Shown in pieces: positions 16,316-25,277 of a stretch of 64,000 bases of DNA (the first letter of the stretch is position 1; every line of letters begins with the position of its first letter). This DNA is from Ruixingdingia sedimenti (lineage in GTDB: Bacteria; Pseudomonadota; Alphaproteobacteria; Rhodobacterales; Rhodobacteraceae). Location of the stretch: the NCBI RefSeq assembly GCF_031432425.1, contig NZ_JAVKPH010000013.1, positions 49,235 through 113,234 of the forward strand, read 5' to 3'. Made by a program: the position numbers and the translations under genes. The notes below the pieces were generated by a model. That model ran no database searches, had not been told where the DNA came from, and saw nothing but the letters and a program-made list of their open reading frames with translations.

Positions 16316-16993
16316 ATGCCCCGCCAAAGCCCCCAGGACGTGCTGACCCGCCTGCGCGCCTGCCTTGCCGAGGGCGCGCCCGGCGCGCGGCTGCCCGCCG
16401 AACGGGTGCTGGCGGCGGATCTGGGATGTTCGCGCCAGACGCTGCGCGCCGCGCTGTCGGTGCTGGAAGAAGAAGGCGAGATCTGGCGCCATGTCGGGCA
16501 GGGCACCTTCCGCGGCCCGCGCCCGCCGGGCCATCCGGTGCGCGACAGTGTGCTGTTGCAGGCGGCCTCGGCCCGCCAGTTGCTGCAAGCCCGGCTGATG
16601 ATCGAGCCCCCGGTGGCCGCCGAAGCCGCCCGCGCCGCGCAGCCCCGGGACATCGCCCATCTGCGCGCGCTGGTCGACCGAGGCCGCCAAGCCCGTACCC
16701 GGGCAGAGGGCGAGGCGCTCGACACCGCGTTTCACCGCGGCGTGGCGGAAACGGCGCGCAATCCGATCCTTCTGGGCCTGCTCGACTACCTCGCCGGCGC
16801 CCGCCGCCGCGCGGCCTGGCAGCGGGAATGGGACCGGACCTACCGCCGCATCGGCACGGCGGAATTCACCGGCCCCCACTGCACCCAACACGCCCGCATC
16901 GTCACCGCCATCGCCACCGCCGACCCGCAGGCCGCAGCGGCGGCGATGCGGGACCACCTGGAGGCCGTCGGGACGGCGATGAACCTGCCGTAG
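16316..16993 (+). CDS. GntR-family regulator, FCD subfamily
   Basis: A 225-aa protein with an N-terminal winged helix (AERVLAADLGCSRQTLRAAL) and an FCD domain (residues about 85-215) carrying the D/H pattern DTAFHRGVAE and H near ARIVTAIATADPQAA. GGAGGA lies just before ATG 16316; an ATG at 16274 region would extend it but has no site. Upstream, ATTGGTATGCAAATTGGTCC (16277-16296) contains two ATTGGT words and is a plausible operator between it and the divergent tauE-like gene. Confidence 0.88.
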   Translation: MPRQSPQDVLTRLRACLAEGAPGARLPAERVLAADLGCSRQTLRAALSVLEEEGEIWRHVGQGTFRGPRPPGHPVRDSVLLQAASARQLLQARLMIEPPVAAEAARAAQPRDIAHLRALVDRGRQARTRAEGEALDTAFHRGVAETARNPILLGLLDYLAGARRRAAWQREWDRTYRRIGTAEFTGPHCTQHARIVTAIATADPQAAAAAMRDHLEAVGTAMNLP

Positions 16994-17017
16994 GCGGCGC
17001 TTGCGGGGGAGGAGGGG

Positions 17018-17091
17018 TGGAGGCGGGTACCGGAATCGAACCGGTCTTCACGGATTTGCAATCCGCTGCGTAACCTCTCCGCCAACCCGCC
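17018..17091 (-). tRNA. tRNA-Cys (GCA)
   Basis: The reverse strand folds into a full cloverleaf. The acceptor stem GGCGGGT pairs with ACCCGCC, U73 is the discriminator usual for tRNA-Cys, and CCA is encoded. The anticodon loop contains TTGCAAA (anticodon GCA, positions 17057-17059 on the + strand), and the T-loop reads GGTTCGATTCC. Confidence 0.96.
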
Positions 17092-17166
17092 GTTGTTCAG
17101 GAGTTGGAACCCTCTAGCGCGGTTCGGGCGGCAGGGCAAGGGGCGGGTTGCGCCTGCCGGCCGGGG

Positions 17167-17865
17167 TCATTCGGTGGGCGGTTGCACGAGGCCGCGCTGG
17201 ACCGCCGGGCGGGCGAGGAAACGGTCGAGGTAGGCGGGGACGTTCGCCAGCCTGTCCCAGCCGGTGATGTCTGCGGCCTTGTAGAAATCGCGCAGGCCGC
17301 GCAGCCAGGGTGCGATGGCGATATCGGCGATGGAATAGTCGCCCGCCACCCAGTCCTTGCCCGCCAGCGCGCCGTCGAGCACCTTGAGCAGCCTTTCGGC
17401 CTCGGCCCGGTAGCGTTCCTTCGGGCGGGGGTCCTCGATCTCTTTGCCGCCGTAGACGTGAAAGAAGCCGAGCTGCCCGAACATCGGCCCCACGCCGCCC
17501 ATCTGGAACATCAGCCATTGCAGCACGGTGTACCGCGCCGCGCCCTCGGGCAGCAGCCGGCCGGCCTTTTCCGCCAGATAGACCAGGATCGCCCCGCTTT
17601 CGAACAGCGCCAGCGGCGCGCCGCCCGGGCCCTGCGGGTCGATGATCGCGGGGATCTTGTTGTTCGGCGCGATGTCGAGGAACCCGGGGTCGAACTGGTC
17701 GCCCTTGACGATCGACACGGCATGCGCGTCATAGGCCAGCCCCAGTTCCTCGAGCGCGATCGAGATCTTGACGCCGTTCGGCGTCGGGAAGGAATAAAGC
17801 TGGATCGCGCCCGGGGTGCGGGGCGGCCAGCGGCGGGTGAGGGCGAAATCGTCGAGTTCGGGCAA
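17167..17865 (-). CDS. Glutathione S-transferase family protein
   Basis: A 232-aa protein with an N-terminal thioredoxin fold (LYSFPTPNGVKISIALEELG, then NNKIPAI and LFESGAILVYLAEK, the glutathione-binding SNAIL-like motif) and a C-terminal helical domain with YSIADIAIAPWL. It resembles the YghU/YfcG type, which act as disulfide-bond reductases. No ATG fits: TTG 17865 has GGAGG 5 bases upstream and sits at the right place. The next gene, mscL, is divergent. Confidence 0.92.
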   Translation of the reverse strand: MPELDDFALTRRWPPRTPGAIQLYSFPTPNGVKISIALEELGLAYDAHAVSIVKGDQFDPGFLDIAPNNKIPAIIDPQGPGGAPLALFESGAILVYLAEKAGRLLPEGAARYTVLQWLMFQMGGVGPMFGQLGFFHVYGGKEIEDPRPKERYRAEAERLLKVLDGALAGKDWVAGDYSIADIAIAPWLRGLRDFYKAADITGWDRLANVPAYLDRFLARPAVQRGLVQPPTE

Positions 17866-18013
17866 CGCAGCCTCCGTTTTCTGCAACGGTCCATTCGTAC
17901 CCCATTTCCCCGCGAGGAAAACCGTGCAAGTTTCGGGCTTGCCAGAACGGCGCTGTGCAGCAGGCAACACCCACGGACGCACGCTGAAACGAGGGAACGG
18001 CAGAGGAACCGGA

Positions 18014-18445
18014 ATGCTTAACGAATTCAAGACATTCATCGCCCGCGGCAATGTGCTCGACATGGCGGTCGGGATCATCATCGGCGCGGCCTTCACGGCG
18101 ATCGTCACCTCGCTGGTGGGCGATCTCATCAACCCGATCATCGGCCTGGTCATCGGGGGCATCGACTTTTCCAACATGTATGTGGTGCTGAGCGGCGACG
18201 TCCCCCCCGGGGCGAGCCTCGAGGCCGCGCGGGAATCCGGGGCGGCGGTGTTCGCCTACGGGGCGTTCCTGATGGCGGTGCTGAACTTTCTCATCATCGC
18301 CTGGGTGGTGTTCCTGCTGGTCAAGGGCGTGAACCGTGCCAAGGACAGCGTGATGCGCGCCGAGGCCCCCGCGCCCGAAGCCCCCGCAGGCCCGACGCAG
18401 GAAGAACTGCTGGCCGAAATCCGCGACCTGCTGCGGGTGCGCTGA
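18014..18445 (+). CDS. mscL: Large-conductance mechanosensitive channel
   Basis: A 143-aa MscL, which opens a wide pore under membrane tension and releases solutes during osmotic downshock. The first span and pore constriction read FIARGNVLDMAVGIIIGAAF, followed by NPIIGLVIGG, the periplasmic loop, a second span (LMAVLNFLIIAWVVFLLVKG) and a C-terminal helix starting at EELLAEI. Length and order match the family. It is divergent from the glutathione transferase gene. Confidence 0.97.
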   Translation: MLNEFKTFIARGNVLDMAVGIIIGAAFTAIVTSLVGDLINPIIGLVIGGIDFSNMYVVLSGDVPPGASLEAARESGAAVFAYGAFLMAVLNFLIIAWVVFLLVKGVNRAKDSVMRAEAPAPEAPAGPTQEELLAEIRDLLRVR

Positions 18446-18496
18446 AAGACCGGGGGCGGCTTTTGCGGCCGTCCCTGAACCCGGCGGCTGGCCCGG

Positions 18497-18640
18497 CGGA
18501 GGGCACGGGAGCCTCCGGCGGGGATATTTGGGTCCAGCCTGAAGATGGGCGGCTTGCTCTCTGTCTCGCAGGATCGCCTTGTTCTTCAGGCTGGCATAAT
18601 CCCGGGGGTCCGGGGGCTGGCCCCCGGCCCTGCGCTGTCC
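18497..18640. repeat. Intergenic palindromic repeat, family 2, copy 2
   Basis: GCCTCCGGCGGGGATATTT opens the element and CCCGGGGGTCCGGGGGC with GGCTGGCCCCCGG closes it. Inside, CCAGCCTGAAGA (18534-18545) and TCTTCAGGCTGG (18583-18594) form a perfect 12-bp inverted repeat around 37 bases. It lies between converging mscL and ald. The ends match the two end types at 25108-25240. Confidence 0.65.
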
Positions 18641-18658
18641 TCCCGCGCGCCTTTCGCG

Positions 18659-19777
18659 TTACAGGCGCAAGGCCTCCGCCGGGTCGACCACGGGCAGGTT
18701 CAGCGCCGCGCCCACGGCGGCATAGGTCAGCCGTCCCGCATGGGTGTTGAGGCCCGCCAGCAGATGCGGATCCTCGGCGCAGGCGCGGCGCCAGCCCTTG
18801 TCGGCCAGCGCCAGCAGGAAGGGCATCGTCGCATTGCCGAGCGCCTGGGTCGAGGTGCGCGCCACCGCGCCGGGCATGTTGGCCACGCAGTAATGCAGAA
18901 TGCCGTCGACGGTATAGATCGGGTCCTGGTGCGTGGTGGGATGCGAGGTCTCGAAACATCCGCCCTGGTCGATTGCGACATCCACGATCGCCGCCCCGGG
19001 CCGCATCAGCGCCAACTGCGCCCGCGTCACCAGTTTCGGCGCCGCCGCCCCGGGGATCAGCACCGCGCCGATCACCATGTCTGCCTCCGGCAGCAGTTCC
19101 GCGATGGCGGCGGCGGAGGAATATTGCGTCGTCAGTCGGCCCTGGAAAATATCGTCGAGGTAGGACAGCCGCGGCACCGAACGGTCCAGCACGGTGACAT
19201 TCGCCCCCATCCCGACGGCGACCCGCGCCGCCGCCGTGCCCACCACGCCGCCGCCGATGATGACCACATTCGCGGGCCGCACCCCCGGCACACCGCCCAT
19301 CAGCACGCCGCGCCCGCCATTGGCCTTTTGCAGCGTCCATGCCCCCATCTGCGGGGCGAGCCGCCCGGCGACCTCCGACATCGGGGCCAGCAGGGGCAGG
19401 CCGCCGCGGGCATCCGTCACCGTTTCATAGGCGATGGCGGTCACGCCCGCGGCCAGCAGGTCGTGCGTCTGTTCGGGGTCGGGGGCGAGGTGCAGATAGG
19501 TGAACAGCACCTGCCCCGCGCGCAGCAGGGCGCGTTCGGCCGGCTGCGGTTCCTTCACCTTGACGATCATGTCCGCGGTGGCAAAGACCTCTGCCGCGCT
19601 GGCGGCGATGTCTGCCCCGGCGGCGGTGTAATCCTCGTCGGTGAAGCCCGCGCCCAGGCCCGCGTCGGTTTCCATCACTACGCGGTGGCCATGCTGGACG
19701 GCCTCGCGCGCGGCATGCGGCGTCAGGCCCACGCGGAATTCCTGCGGCTTGATCTCCTTCGGGCATCCGATCTTCAT
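18659..19777 (-). CDS. ald: Alanine dehydrogenase
   Basis: A 372-aa enzyme for reversible oxidation of L-alanine to pyruvate and ammonia with NAD. Visible are the N-terminal MKIGCPKEIKPQEFRVGL (substrate arginine R15), K75 region VKVKEPQ, active-site H near FTYLHLAPD, and the NAD fold VVIIGGGVVGTAAA with D near TVLDRSV. It is complete and of family length. The Lrp-type gene at 19908 is divergent, 130 bp away, as in the AldR/PutR-like arrangement where alanine induces ald. Confidence 0.97.
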   Translation of the reverse strand: MKIGCPKEIKPQEFRVGLTPHAAREAVQHGHRVVMETDAGLGAGFTDEDYTAAGADIAASAAEVFATADMIVKVKEPQPAERALLRAGQVLFTYLHLAPDPEQTHDLLAAGVTAIAYETVTDARGGLPLLAPMSEVAGRLAPQMGAWTLQKANGGRGVLMGGVPGVRPANVVIIGGGVVGTAAARVAVGMGANVTVLDRSVPRLSYLDDIFQGRLTTQYSSAAAIAELLPEADMVIGAVLIPGAAAPKLVTRAQLALMRPGAAIVDVAIDQGGCFETSHPTTHQDPIYTVDGILHYCVANMPGAVARTSTQALGNATMPFLLALADKGWRRACAEDPHLLAGLNTHAGRLTYAAVGAALNLPVVDPAEALRL

Positions 19778-19839
19778 GGCAGTCTCCCTCTTTCCTGCGC
19801 GCAGAATGCCGTGGAACGCGGAAAAAAGTCATGAAAATT

Positions 19840-19875
19840 CGGCTGGTGTTTGTCGGTTTTGTGAATAGATTCTTG
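19840..19875. promoter_or_regulatory. Candidate Lrp-type site between ald and its regulator
   Basis: The 130-bp divergent gap is AT-rich for this genome. GAATAGATTC (19863-19872) is a GAAT/ATTC dyad with a two-base spacer, 36 bases before the regulator's GTG. Runs of A/T around it fit the bending-prone sites bound by Lrp proteins. No exact consensus can be named. Confidence 0.35.
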
Positions 19876-19907
19876 CGTGACGACAGGCTTTTGCTGAAGG
19901 ATTTCCT

Positions 19908-20372
19908 GTGACGCCAGAACTTGATGCCACCGACCGGCGAATCCTTTCCGTCCTGCAAAAGGAGGGGCGGATCACCAATGCCGAACTTTCGGAAAAGGTG
20001 AACCTGTCGCCCTCGGCCTGCCACCGCCGCGTGCAGCGGCTGGAGGAGGAAGGATATATCGCCGGTTACGTCGCGTTGCTGGATGCGCGCAAGATGGGGC
20101 GGCCGACGACGGTGTTCGTGGAAATCACCCTGCAAGGGCAGGCGGACGAACTTCTGGATGCGTTCGAGCGCGAGGTGGCGCGCGTGCCCGACATCCTCGA
20201 ATGCCATCTGATGGCGGGGACGGCGGATTACCTGCTGAAGATCCTCGCGCAGGACACCGAGGATTTCGCCCGCATCCACCGCCAGTACCTGACGCGGCTG
20301 CCCGGCGTGGCGCAGATGCATTCGAGCTTTGCCCTGCGCACGGTGTTCAAGACCACGGCGATCACGGTGTAG
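19908..20372 (+). CDS. Lrp/AsnC-family regulator, likely of ald
   Basis: A 154-aa Lrp protein: N-terminal helix-turn-helix (ITNAELSEKVNLSPSACHRR) and C-terminal RAM ligand domain (EVARVPDILECHLMAGTADY). The GTG start at 19908 gives the canonical beginning LDATDRRILSVLQ. Placement opposite ald indicates an alanine-responsive activator of that gene. This is inference from the common AldR/ald layout. Confidence 0.93.
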   Translation: MTPELDATDRRILSVLQKEGRITNAELSEKVNLSPSACHRRVQRLEEEGYIAGYVALLDARKMGRPTTVFVEITLQGQADELLDAFEREVARVPDILECHLMAGTADYLLKILAQDTEDFARIHRQYLTRLPGVAQMHSSFALRTVFKTTAITV

Positions 20373-20385
20373 GCCGGGGCAAATG

Positions 20386-20416
20386 AAAAACCCCCGCGGG
20401 CCAGGCCCCGGGGGTT
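20386..20416 (-). terminator. Rho-independent terminator after rpsU
   Basis: Read on the minus strand, AACCCCCG (20409-20416 side) pairs with CGGGGGTT and is followed by a run of T. It lies between the converging lrp and rpsU genes and can stop both, but the T run serves the leftward transcript. Confidence 0.8.
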
Positions 20417-20473
20417 GATCGTGCGGCGGGTCGCCCCGCCCAGCATCGCCGGGCGCCGATGGCACCCCGTCGA

Positions 20474-20680
20474 TCAGAGCGCGCCTTCGCGCTGCGCCTT
20501 CTTGCGCGCGAGCTTGCGCGCACGGCGGACGGCCTCGGCCTTCTCCCGCGCTTTCTTTACCGACGGTTTCTCGAAATGCTGCTTGAGCTTCATTTCCCGG
20601 AACACGCCTTCGCGCTGGAGCTTTTTCTTCAGGGCCCGAAGAGCCTGATCGACGTTATTGTCACGAACGCTGACCTGCAT
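20474..20680 (-). CDS. rpsU: 30S ribosomal protein S21
   Basis: A 68-aa basic protein starting MQVSVRDNNVDQALRALKKK, the S21 signature, with the lysine/arginine-rich tail EKAEAVRRARKLARKKAQRE. It helps the small subunit select translation starts. It is alone, divergent from the COQ9 gene. Upstream lies the dyad TGCACA-AA-TGTGCA (20711-20724). Confidence 0.97.
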   Translation of the reverse strand: MQVSVRDNNVDQALRALKKKLQREGVFREMKLKQHFEKPSVKKAREKAEAVRRARKLARKKAQREGAL

Positions 20681-20790
20681 GTGGTTGTCACCACCTTCCT
20701 AAGCTAGAGTTGCACAAATGTGCAGGCCGGCGGGGCATAGCAAAATGCGGCGGCCCTGTCTACCTTGTGCGGACCACGAAGGAGAACGCG

Positions 20791-21483
20791 ATGACCGAAC
20801 CGGAAACCGACCTCAGGACGCGGCTGATGCGGGCGGCGCTGGTGCATGTGCCCTTCGACGGCTGGTCCGAAGCCGCATTCCGCGCCGCCTGCGCCGATCT
20901 GGGGGTGGATCCCGCGCTGGCGCGTGCGCATTGCCCGCGCGGGGCGGTGGATCTGGCGCTGGCCTTCCATGCGGCGGGCGATGCCGCGATGCTGGTGCGG
21001 CTGGCGGAAACCGACCTGTCGGCGCTGCGGTTCCGCGACCGTGTGGCGGCGGCGATTCGTTTCCGGCTGGAGGCGGTGGAGGACCGCGAGGCGGTGCGCC
21101 GGGGTGCGGCGCTGTTCGCGCTGCCGCAACATGCCGCCGATGGTGCCAAGGCGATCTGGGGCACGGCGGATGCGATCTGGACCGCGCTCGGCGATAGCTC
21201 TGACGACCTGAACTGGTACACCAAGCGCGCCAGCCTGTCGGCGGTCTATGCCTCGACGGTGCTTTACTGGCTGGGCGACGACAGCCCCGGCCATCAGGCG
21301 ACGTGGGAATTTCTGGACCGCCGGATCGAGGGCGTGATGGCTTTCGAGGGTGCCAAGGCCCGGCTGCGGGCGAACCCGCTGACGCGGCCCTTCATGGCGG
21401 GGCAGGACTGGCTGGCCGCCCGCGTGCACAAACCGCGGGGGGTGGAGGATCTGCCGGGCCGCATGGGCGGGGGGCGGATGTGA
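20791..21483 (+). CDS. COQ9 family protein
   Basis: A 230-aa protein of the COQ9 family, a lipid-binding TetR-like fold that assists the hydroxylases of ubiquinone synthesis. The signature part is LNWYTKRASLSAVYASTVLY, followed by a C-terminal amphipathic region. AAGGAGA precedes the ATG. Its stop overlaps the start of the quinone oxidoreductase gene (TGATG), so they are co-translated. ubiA lies at 55865 in this window. Confidence 0.93.
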   Translation: MTEPETDLRTRLMRAALVHVPFDGWSEAAFRAACADLGVDPALARAHCPRGAVDLALAFHAAGDAAMLVRLAETDLSALRFRDRVAAAIRFRLEAVEDREAVRRGAALFALPQHAADGAKAIWGTADAIWTALGDSSDDLNWYTKRASLSAVYASTVLYWLGDDSPGHQATWEFLDRRIEGVMAFEGAKARLRANPLTRPFMAGQDWLAARVHKPRGVEDLPGRMGGGRM

Positions 21484-22487
21484 TGGAACTGCCGCAGACC
21501 TTGCCCGTAACCATGCGCGCCGTCGAAATCTCTGCCCCCGGCGGGCCCGAGGTGCTCCGCCCCGTCACCGCGCCCGTACCGGTGCCGGGCCATGGCCAGA
21601 TCCTGATCCGCGTGGCCTGGGCGGGGGTGAACCGCCCCGATGCGGCGCAGCGCGCGGGGCTTTACCCGCCGCCGGCCGGCGCCTCGCCCCTGCCGGGGCT
21701 GGAATGCGCGGGCCATGTCGCCGCCGTGGGCCCCGGGGTGGCGCGCTGGCAGCCGGGCGATGCCGTCTGCGCGCTGCTGCCGGGCGGGGGCTATGCCGAA
21801 TATGTCGTCACCCCCGCCGCCCATGCCCTGCCGGTGCCCGAAGGCATGGCCCTGCGCGAGGCCGCCTGCGTGCCCGAGACGTTCTTCACCGTCTGGGGCA
21901 ATGTGTTCATGCGCGGCGGGCTGAAGGCGGGCGAGCGGTTTCTGGTCCATGGCGGGTCGAGCGGCATCGGCACCACCGCGATCCAGCTGGCCCGCGCCTT
22001 CGGCGCGCGCGTCTTCGCCACCGCCGGATCGGCCGACAAATGCGCCGCCTGCGAAGGCTTGGGGGCGGAACGGGCGATCAATTACCGCGACGAGGATTTC
22101 GTGGCGGTGATGAAGGCAGAGGGCGGGGCGGACCTGATCCTCGACATGGTGGGGGGCAGCTATATCCAGCGGAATATCCGGGCCTTGGCCGATGACGGGC
22201 GGATGGTGCAGATCGCCTTCCTGCAAGGCCCCAAGGCGGACCTGAACCTTGTCGAGGTGATGACCCGCCGCCTGACGCTGACCGGGTCCACCCTGCGCCC
22301 GCAATCCGACGCCGCCAAGGCCCGCATCGCGGATGCGCTGGAAACGCAGGTCTGGCCCTTGCTGGCCGCGGGCCGGGTGGCGCCGGTGATGGACAGCGAA
22401 TACCCGCTGGAGGATGCGGCGGGCGCCCATGCGCGGCTGGAAAGCGCGGGCCATATCGGCAAGATCGTGCTGCGGGTGACGGGCTGA
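21483..22487 (+). CDS. NAD(P)H-quinone oxidoreductase (PIG3-type medium-chain reductase)
   Basis: A 334-aa zinc-free MDR-family enzyme. Typical stretches are MRAVEISAPGGPEVL, AGVNRPDAAQRAGLYPPPAG, the nucleotide fold FLVHGGSSGIGTTAIQLARA and TGSTLRPQS near the C-terminus. PIG3-type proteins reduce quinones with NADPH. An 11-residue N-terminal extension precedes the usual start, and a methionine at residue 11 is an alternative start, but the ATG at 21483 overlaps the COQ9 stop and fits coupling. The link with quinones agrees with the COQ9 neighbour. Confidence 0.92.
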   Translation: MELPQTLPVTMRAVEISAPGGPEVLRPVTAPVPVPGHGQILIRVAWAGVNRPDAAQRAGLYPPPAGASPLPGLECAGHVAAVGPGVARWQPGDAVCALLPGGGYAEYVVTPAAHALPVPEGMALREAACVPETFFTVWGNVFMRGGLKAGERFLVHGGSSGIGTTAIQLARAFGARVFATAGSADKCAACEGLGAERAINYRDEDFVAVMKAEGGADLILDMVGGSYIQRNIRALADDGRMVQIAFLQGPKADLNLVEVMTRRLTLTGSTLRPQSDAAKARIADALETQVWPLLAAGRVAPVMDSEYPLEDAAGAHARLESAGHIGKIVLRVTG

Positions 22488-22574
22488 GGAGGGGGGCCGG
22501 GGCAAGCCCCGGCCCGCGATCCCCGCGCCTGATGCTGACGCCAAGATGCAGGCCGGGGCCTGCCCCGGCGCGCC

Positions 22575-24995
22575 TTACGCCCGCAGGGTGCCGCCGGTGG
22601 CCTTCTGCACCTTTTCCACGATCTTCGCGCTGACGGCCTCGATGTCCTTTTCCGTCAGGGTCTTGTCCTGCGGTTGCAGCCGCACGGTGATCGCCAGCGA
22701 TTTCTTGCCCGCGCCCATCTGTGCCTCGGCCTTGTCGCCCGCGAACTGGTCGAACACCCGCACGCTTTCGATCAGCGCCTTGTCGGCCCCCTGCGCCGCG
22801 CTGACCAGCGCCAGCGCCTCGACCCCGCTGTCCACGACGAAGGCGAAATCGCGTTCCACCGCTTGCAGGTCCGACATCGCCAGCGCCGGGCGGCTGGCGG
22901 ATTTCGCCTTGGGCTGCGGCACGTTGGCGGGCCAGACCGTAAAGGCCACCGCGGGACCCTTCACATCCATCTCGCGCAGGATGCGGGGGTGGATCTCGCC
23001 GAACACCGCCAGCGTATTGGGGCCGAGTGCGACGACACCGGCCCGCCCCGGATGGAACCAGCCCGGCACCTTGCGGCCGATCTGCACCCGCGCGGGCGCG
23101 CCAAGCGCGGCCAAAACCGCCTCTGCATCCGCCTTGGCATCGTAAAGGTCCACCGCCCGGCGCGACCCGAACGGATCGCGCGGGGCCGAGGCGCCGACCA
23201 GAAGCCCCGCCGCCTGCACCGCCTGTTCCCCCGGCTCGCCGCCGCTGAAGGCGGGGCCGACCTCGAACAGCGCCAGATCCATGAACCCCCGCGCCTGATT
23301 GCGCGCCGCCGCCCGCAAGAGACCCGGCAGCAGGTCGGGGCGCATATGGGTCATTTCCGAGGAAATCGGGTTCTCGATCCGCACCGCATCGCCGCCGCCG
23401 CCAAACAGCGCCGCCGCGCCTGCGTCGATGAACGAATAGGTCACGCATTCGTTGTAGCCGAGCGCCGCCAGTGTCCGCCGCGCGGTGCGCTCGCGCAACT
23501 GCCCCGGGGTCAGGATCGGCGCGGGCACACCGGCACGGGTGCGCGGCATCGGCTTGCCCTCCAGCCGGGTCAGGGATGCGATGCGCGCCACTTCCTCGAC
23601 CAGATCGGCCTCGCCCTGCACATCGGGGCGCCATGACGGCGGGAAGGCGCGATCCCCCTCCACCCGGAAGCCGAGCGCGGCGAGCGTCGCGCGCTGGTCG
23701 GCCTCGGGGATGTCCATGCCCACAAGGCGGCTCGCCCGCGCGGGGTCGAAACGGTAGCTGCGCGCGGTATCCGGCACCGCGCCGTCCACCACCACCTCGG
23801 ACGCCTCGCCCCCGCAAAGGTCGAGGATCATCCGCGTCGCGGCCTCCAGCCCCGGCAGGGTGAATTCCGGGTCCACCCCGCGCTCGAACCGATAGCGCGC
23901 GTCGGAATTGACCTTCAGCGCCCGGCCCGTGGCGGCGATGGTGATCGGATCCCAGTACGCGGATTCGAGGAACACGTTCACCGTGCCCCCGGTGCAACCC
24001 GAATGCTCGCCTCCCATGATGCCGCCGATGCTTTCCGGCCCCCCGGCGTCGGAAATCGCCATCATTCCCGGCTGGAAGCGATAGGTCTTGCCGTCGAGCG
24101 CCAGCAGCTCCTCGCCCCCCGCGGCCGGATGGATGCGCAGCACCCCGCCCGCCACCTTGTCGGCGTCAAAGACATGCAGCGGCCGGTTGAGATCGAAGGT
24201 GAAAAGGTTGGTGATGTCCACCAGCGCCGAAATCGGCCGCAGCCCGATCGCCTTCAGCCGCCGTTGCAGCCAGTCGGGCGAGGGGCCGTTCGTCACGCCG
24301 CGGATGACGCGGCCGGCGAACAGCGGGCAGCCCTTGTCCTTCAGCGCCGGGTCGATTTCCACCCGGACGGGGCTGGCGAAGGTGCCCGGCACCGGCGCGA
24401 TTTCCAGCGGTTTCAGCCGCCCGAGGCCCCGCGCCGCCAGATCCCGCGCGATCCCGCGCACGCCGAGCGCATCGGGGCGGTTGGGGGTGATCTTGATATG
24501 GACCATCGGGTCGTTCAGCCCGCGCCAGTCGATGAACCGCGCGCCGAGCGGCGCGTCCGTCGGCAGGTCGATGATGCCGTCATGATCGTCCGACAGCATC
24601 AGTTCGCGTTCCGAACAGAGCATGCCGTTGGAATCCACCCCCCGGATCACCCCAGGCTTGAGGTCCACCCCGGTGCCCGGCACATGCGTGCCGACCGGTG
24701 CGAACACCCCCACCAGCCCGGTGCGCGCATTGGGCGCGCCGCAGACCACCTGCACCTCTTCCACCCGCCCGCCGGGGCCGTCGGGGTATGTTTCCACCCG
24801 GCAGAGCCGCAGCCGGTCGGCATTGGGATGCGGCTGCGCCTCGATCACCCGGCAGATGCGGAAGGCGCCCAAGATGCGCGCCGGATCCTCCACCCCCTCG
24901 ACCTCCAGCCCGAGGTCGGTCAGCGCCTCGAGGATCGCGTCGAGCGGCGCATCGGTTTCAAGATGGTCCTTGAGCCAGGAGAGGGTGAATTTCAT
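22575..24995 (-). CDS. pheT: Phenylalanine-tRNA ligase beta subunit
   Basis: An 806-aa bacterial-type PheT. The order is: N-terminal MKFTLSWLKDHLETDAPLD, tRNA-binding fold (about 40-155, VVCGAPNARTGLVGVFAPVG), B3/B4 editing domain (about 210-385), B5 domain (about 400-475), catalytic-like domain (about 490-690) and C-terminal anticodon-binding domain (about 710-806, starting PALAMSDLQAVERDFAFVVD). It pairs with PheS to charge tRNA-Phe. pheS is 1.4 kb upstream rather than adjacent, because a ModA-like gene lies between. Confidence 0.97.
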   Translation of the reverse strand: MKFTLSWLKDHLETDAPLDAILEALTDLGLEVEGVEDPARILGAFRICRVIEAQPHPNADRLRLCRVETYPDGPGGRVEEVQVVCGAPNARTGLVGVFAPVGTHVPGTGVDLKPGVIRGVDSNGMLCSERELMLSDDHDGIIDLPTDAPLGARFIDWRGLNDPMVHIKITPNRPDALGVRGIARDLAARGLGRLKPLEIAPVPGTFASPVRVEIDPALKDKGCPLFAGRVIRGVTNGPSPDWLQRRLKAIGLRPISALVDITNLFTFDLNRPLHVFDADKVAGGVLRIHPAAGGEELLALDGKTYRFQPGMMAISDAGGPESIGGIMGGEHSGCTGGTVNVFLESAYWDPITIAATGRALKVNSDARYRFERGVDPEFTLPGLEAATRMILDLCGGEASEVVVDGAVPDTARSYRFDPARASRLVGMDIPEADQRATLAALGFRVEGDRAFPPSWRPDVQGEADLVEEVARIASLTRLEGKPMPRTRAGVPAPILTPGQLRERTARRTLAALGYNECVTYSFIDAGAAALFGGGGDAVRIENPISSEMTHMRPDLLPGLLRAAARNQARGFMDLALFEVGPAFSGGEPGEQAVQAAGLLVGASAPRDPFGSRRAVDLYDAKADAEAVLAALGAPARVQIGRKVPGWFHPGRAGVVALGPNTLAVFGEIHPRILREMDVKGPAVAFTVWPANVPQPKAKSASRPALAMSDLQAVERDFAFVVDSGVEALALVSAAQGADKALIESVRVFDQFAGDKAEAQMGAGKKSLAITVRLQPQDKTLTEKDIEAVSAKIVEKVQKATGGTLRA

Positions 24996-25107
24996 CGGTC
25001 TGGGTCCTTGGGCGCGGCGCGGTTGGTCGCCCCGGGGCCTAGCGCAATTCGGGGGAAAGGGGAAGGCGGCTGTGGCGGGGCCTTGTTTCCGCTGTTGCGC
25101 GCAGGGG

Positions 25108-25240
25108 TTCTGGCGCGGCGGGGGCCAGCCCCCGCGCCCCCGGGATATTTATGGACAGAAAGTGAAAACGGGCGCGCCCTTGCGGGGAAGGGAATGCGCC
25201 CGCGGCTTCATCTTTTCAAAAATACTCCCGCCGGAGGCCG
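25108..25240 (+). repeat. Intergenic palindromic repeat, family 2, copy 3
   Basis: The left end is GGGGGCCAGCCCCCG with CCCCCGGGATATTTATGG and ACAGAAAGTGAA; the right end, inverted, is CTTCATCTTTTC followed by AAAAATACTCCCGCCGGAGG. The interior is a GC hairpin (GGGCGCGCCC, then GAATGCGCCCGC). It occupies the 282-bp gap between the ModA-like gene and pheT; nothing else was seen there. From memory, similar ends are very common in Rhodobacteraceae intergenic DNA. Confidence 0.7.
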
Positions 25241-25277
25241 CCGACCTCTCGGCGCGCGGACCGGCGGGGGTGGGGGC

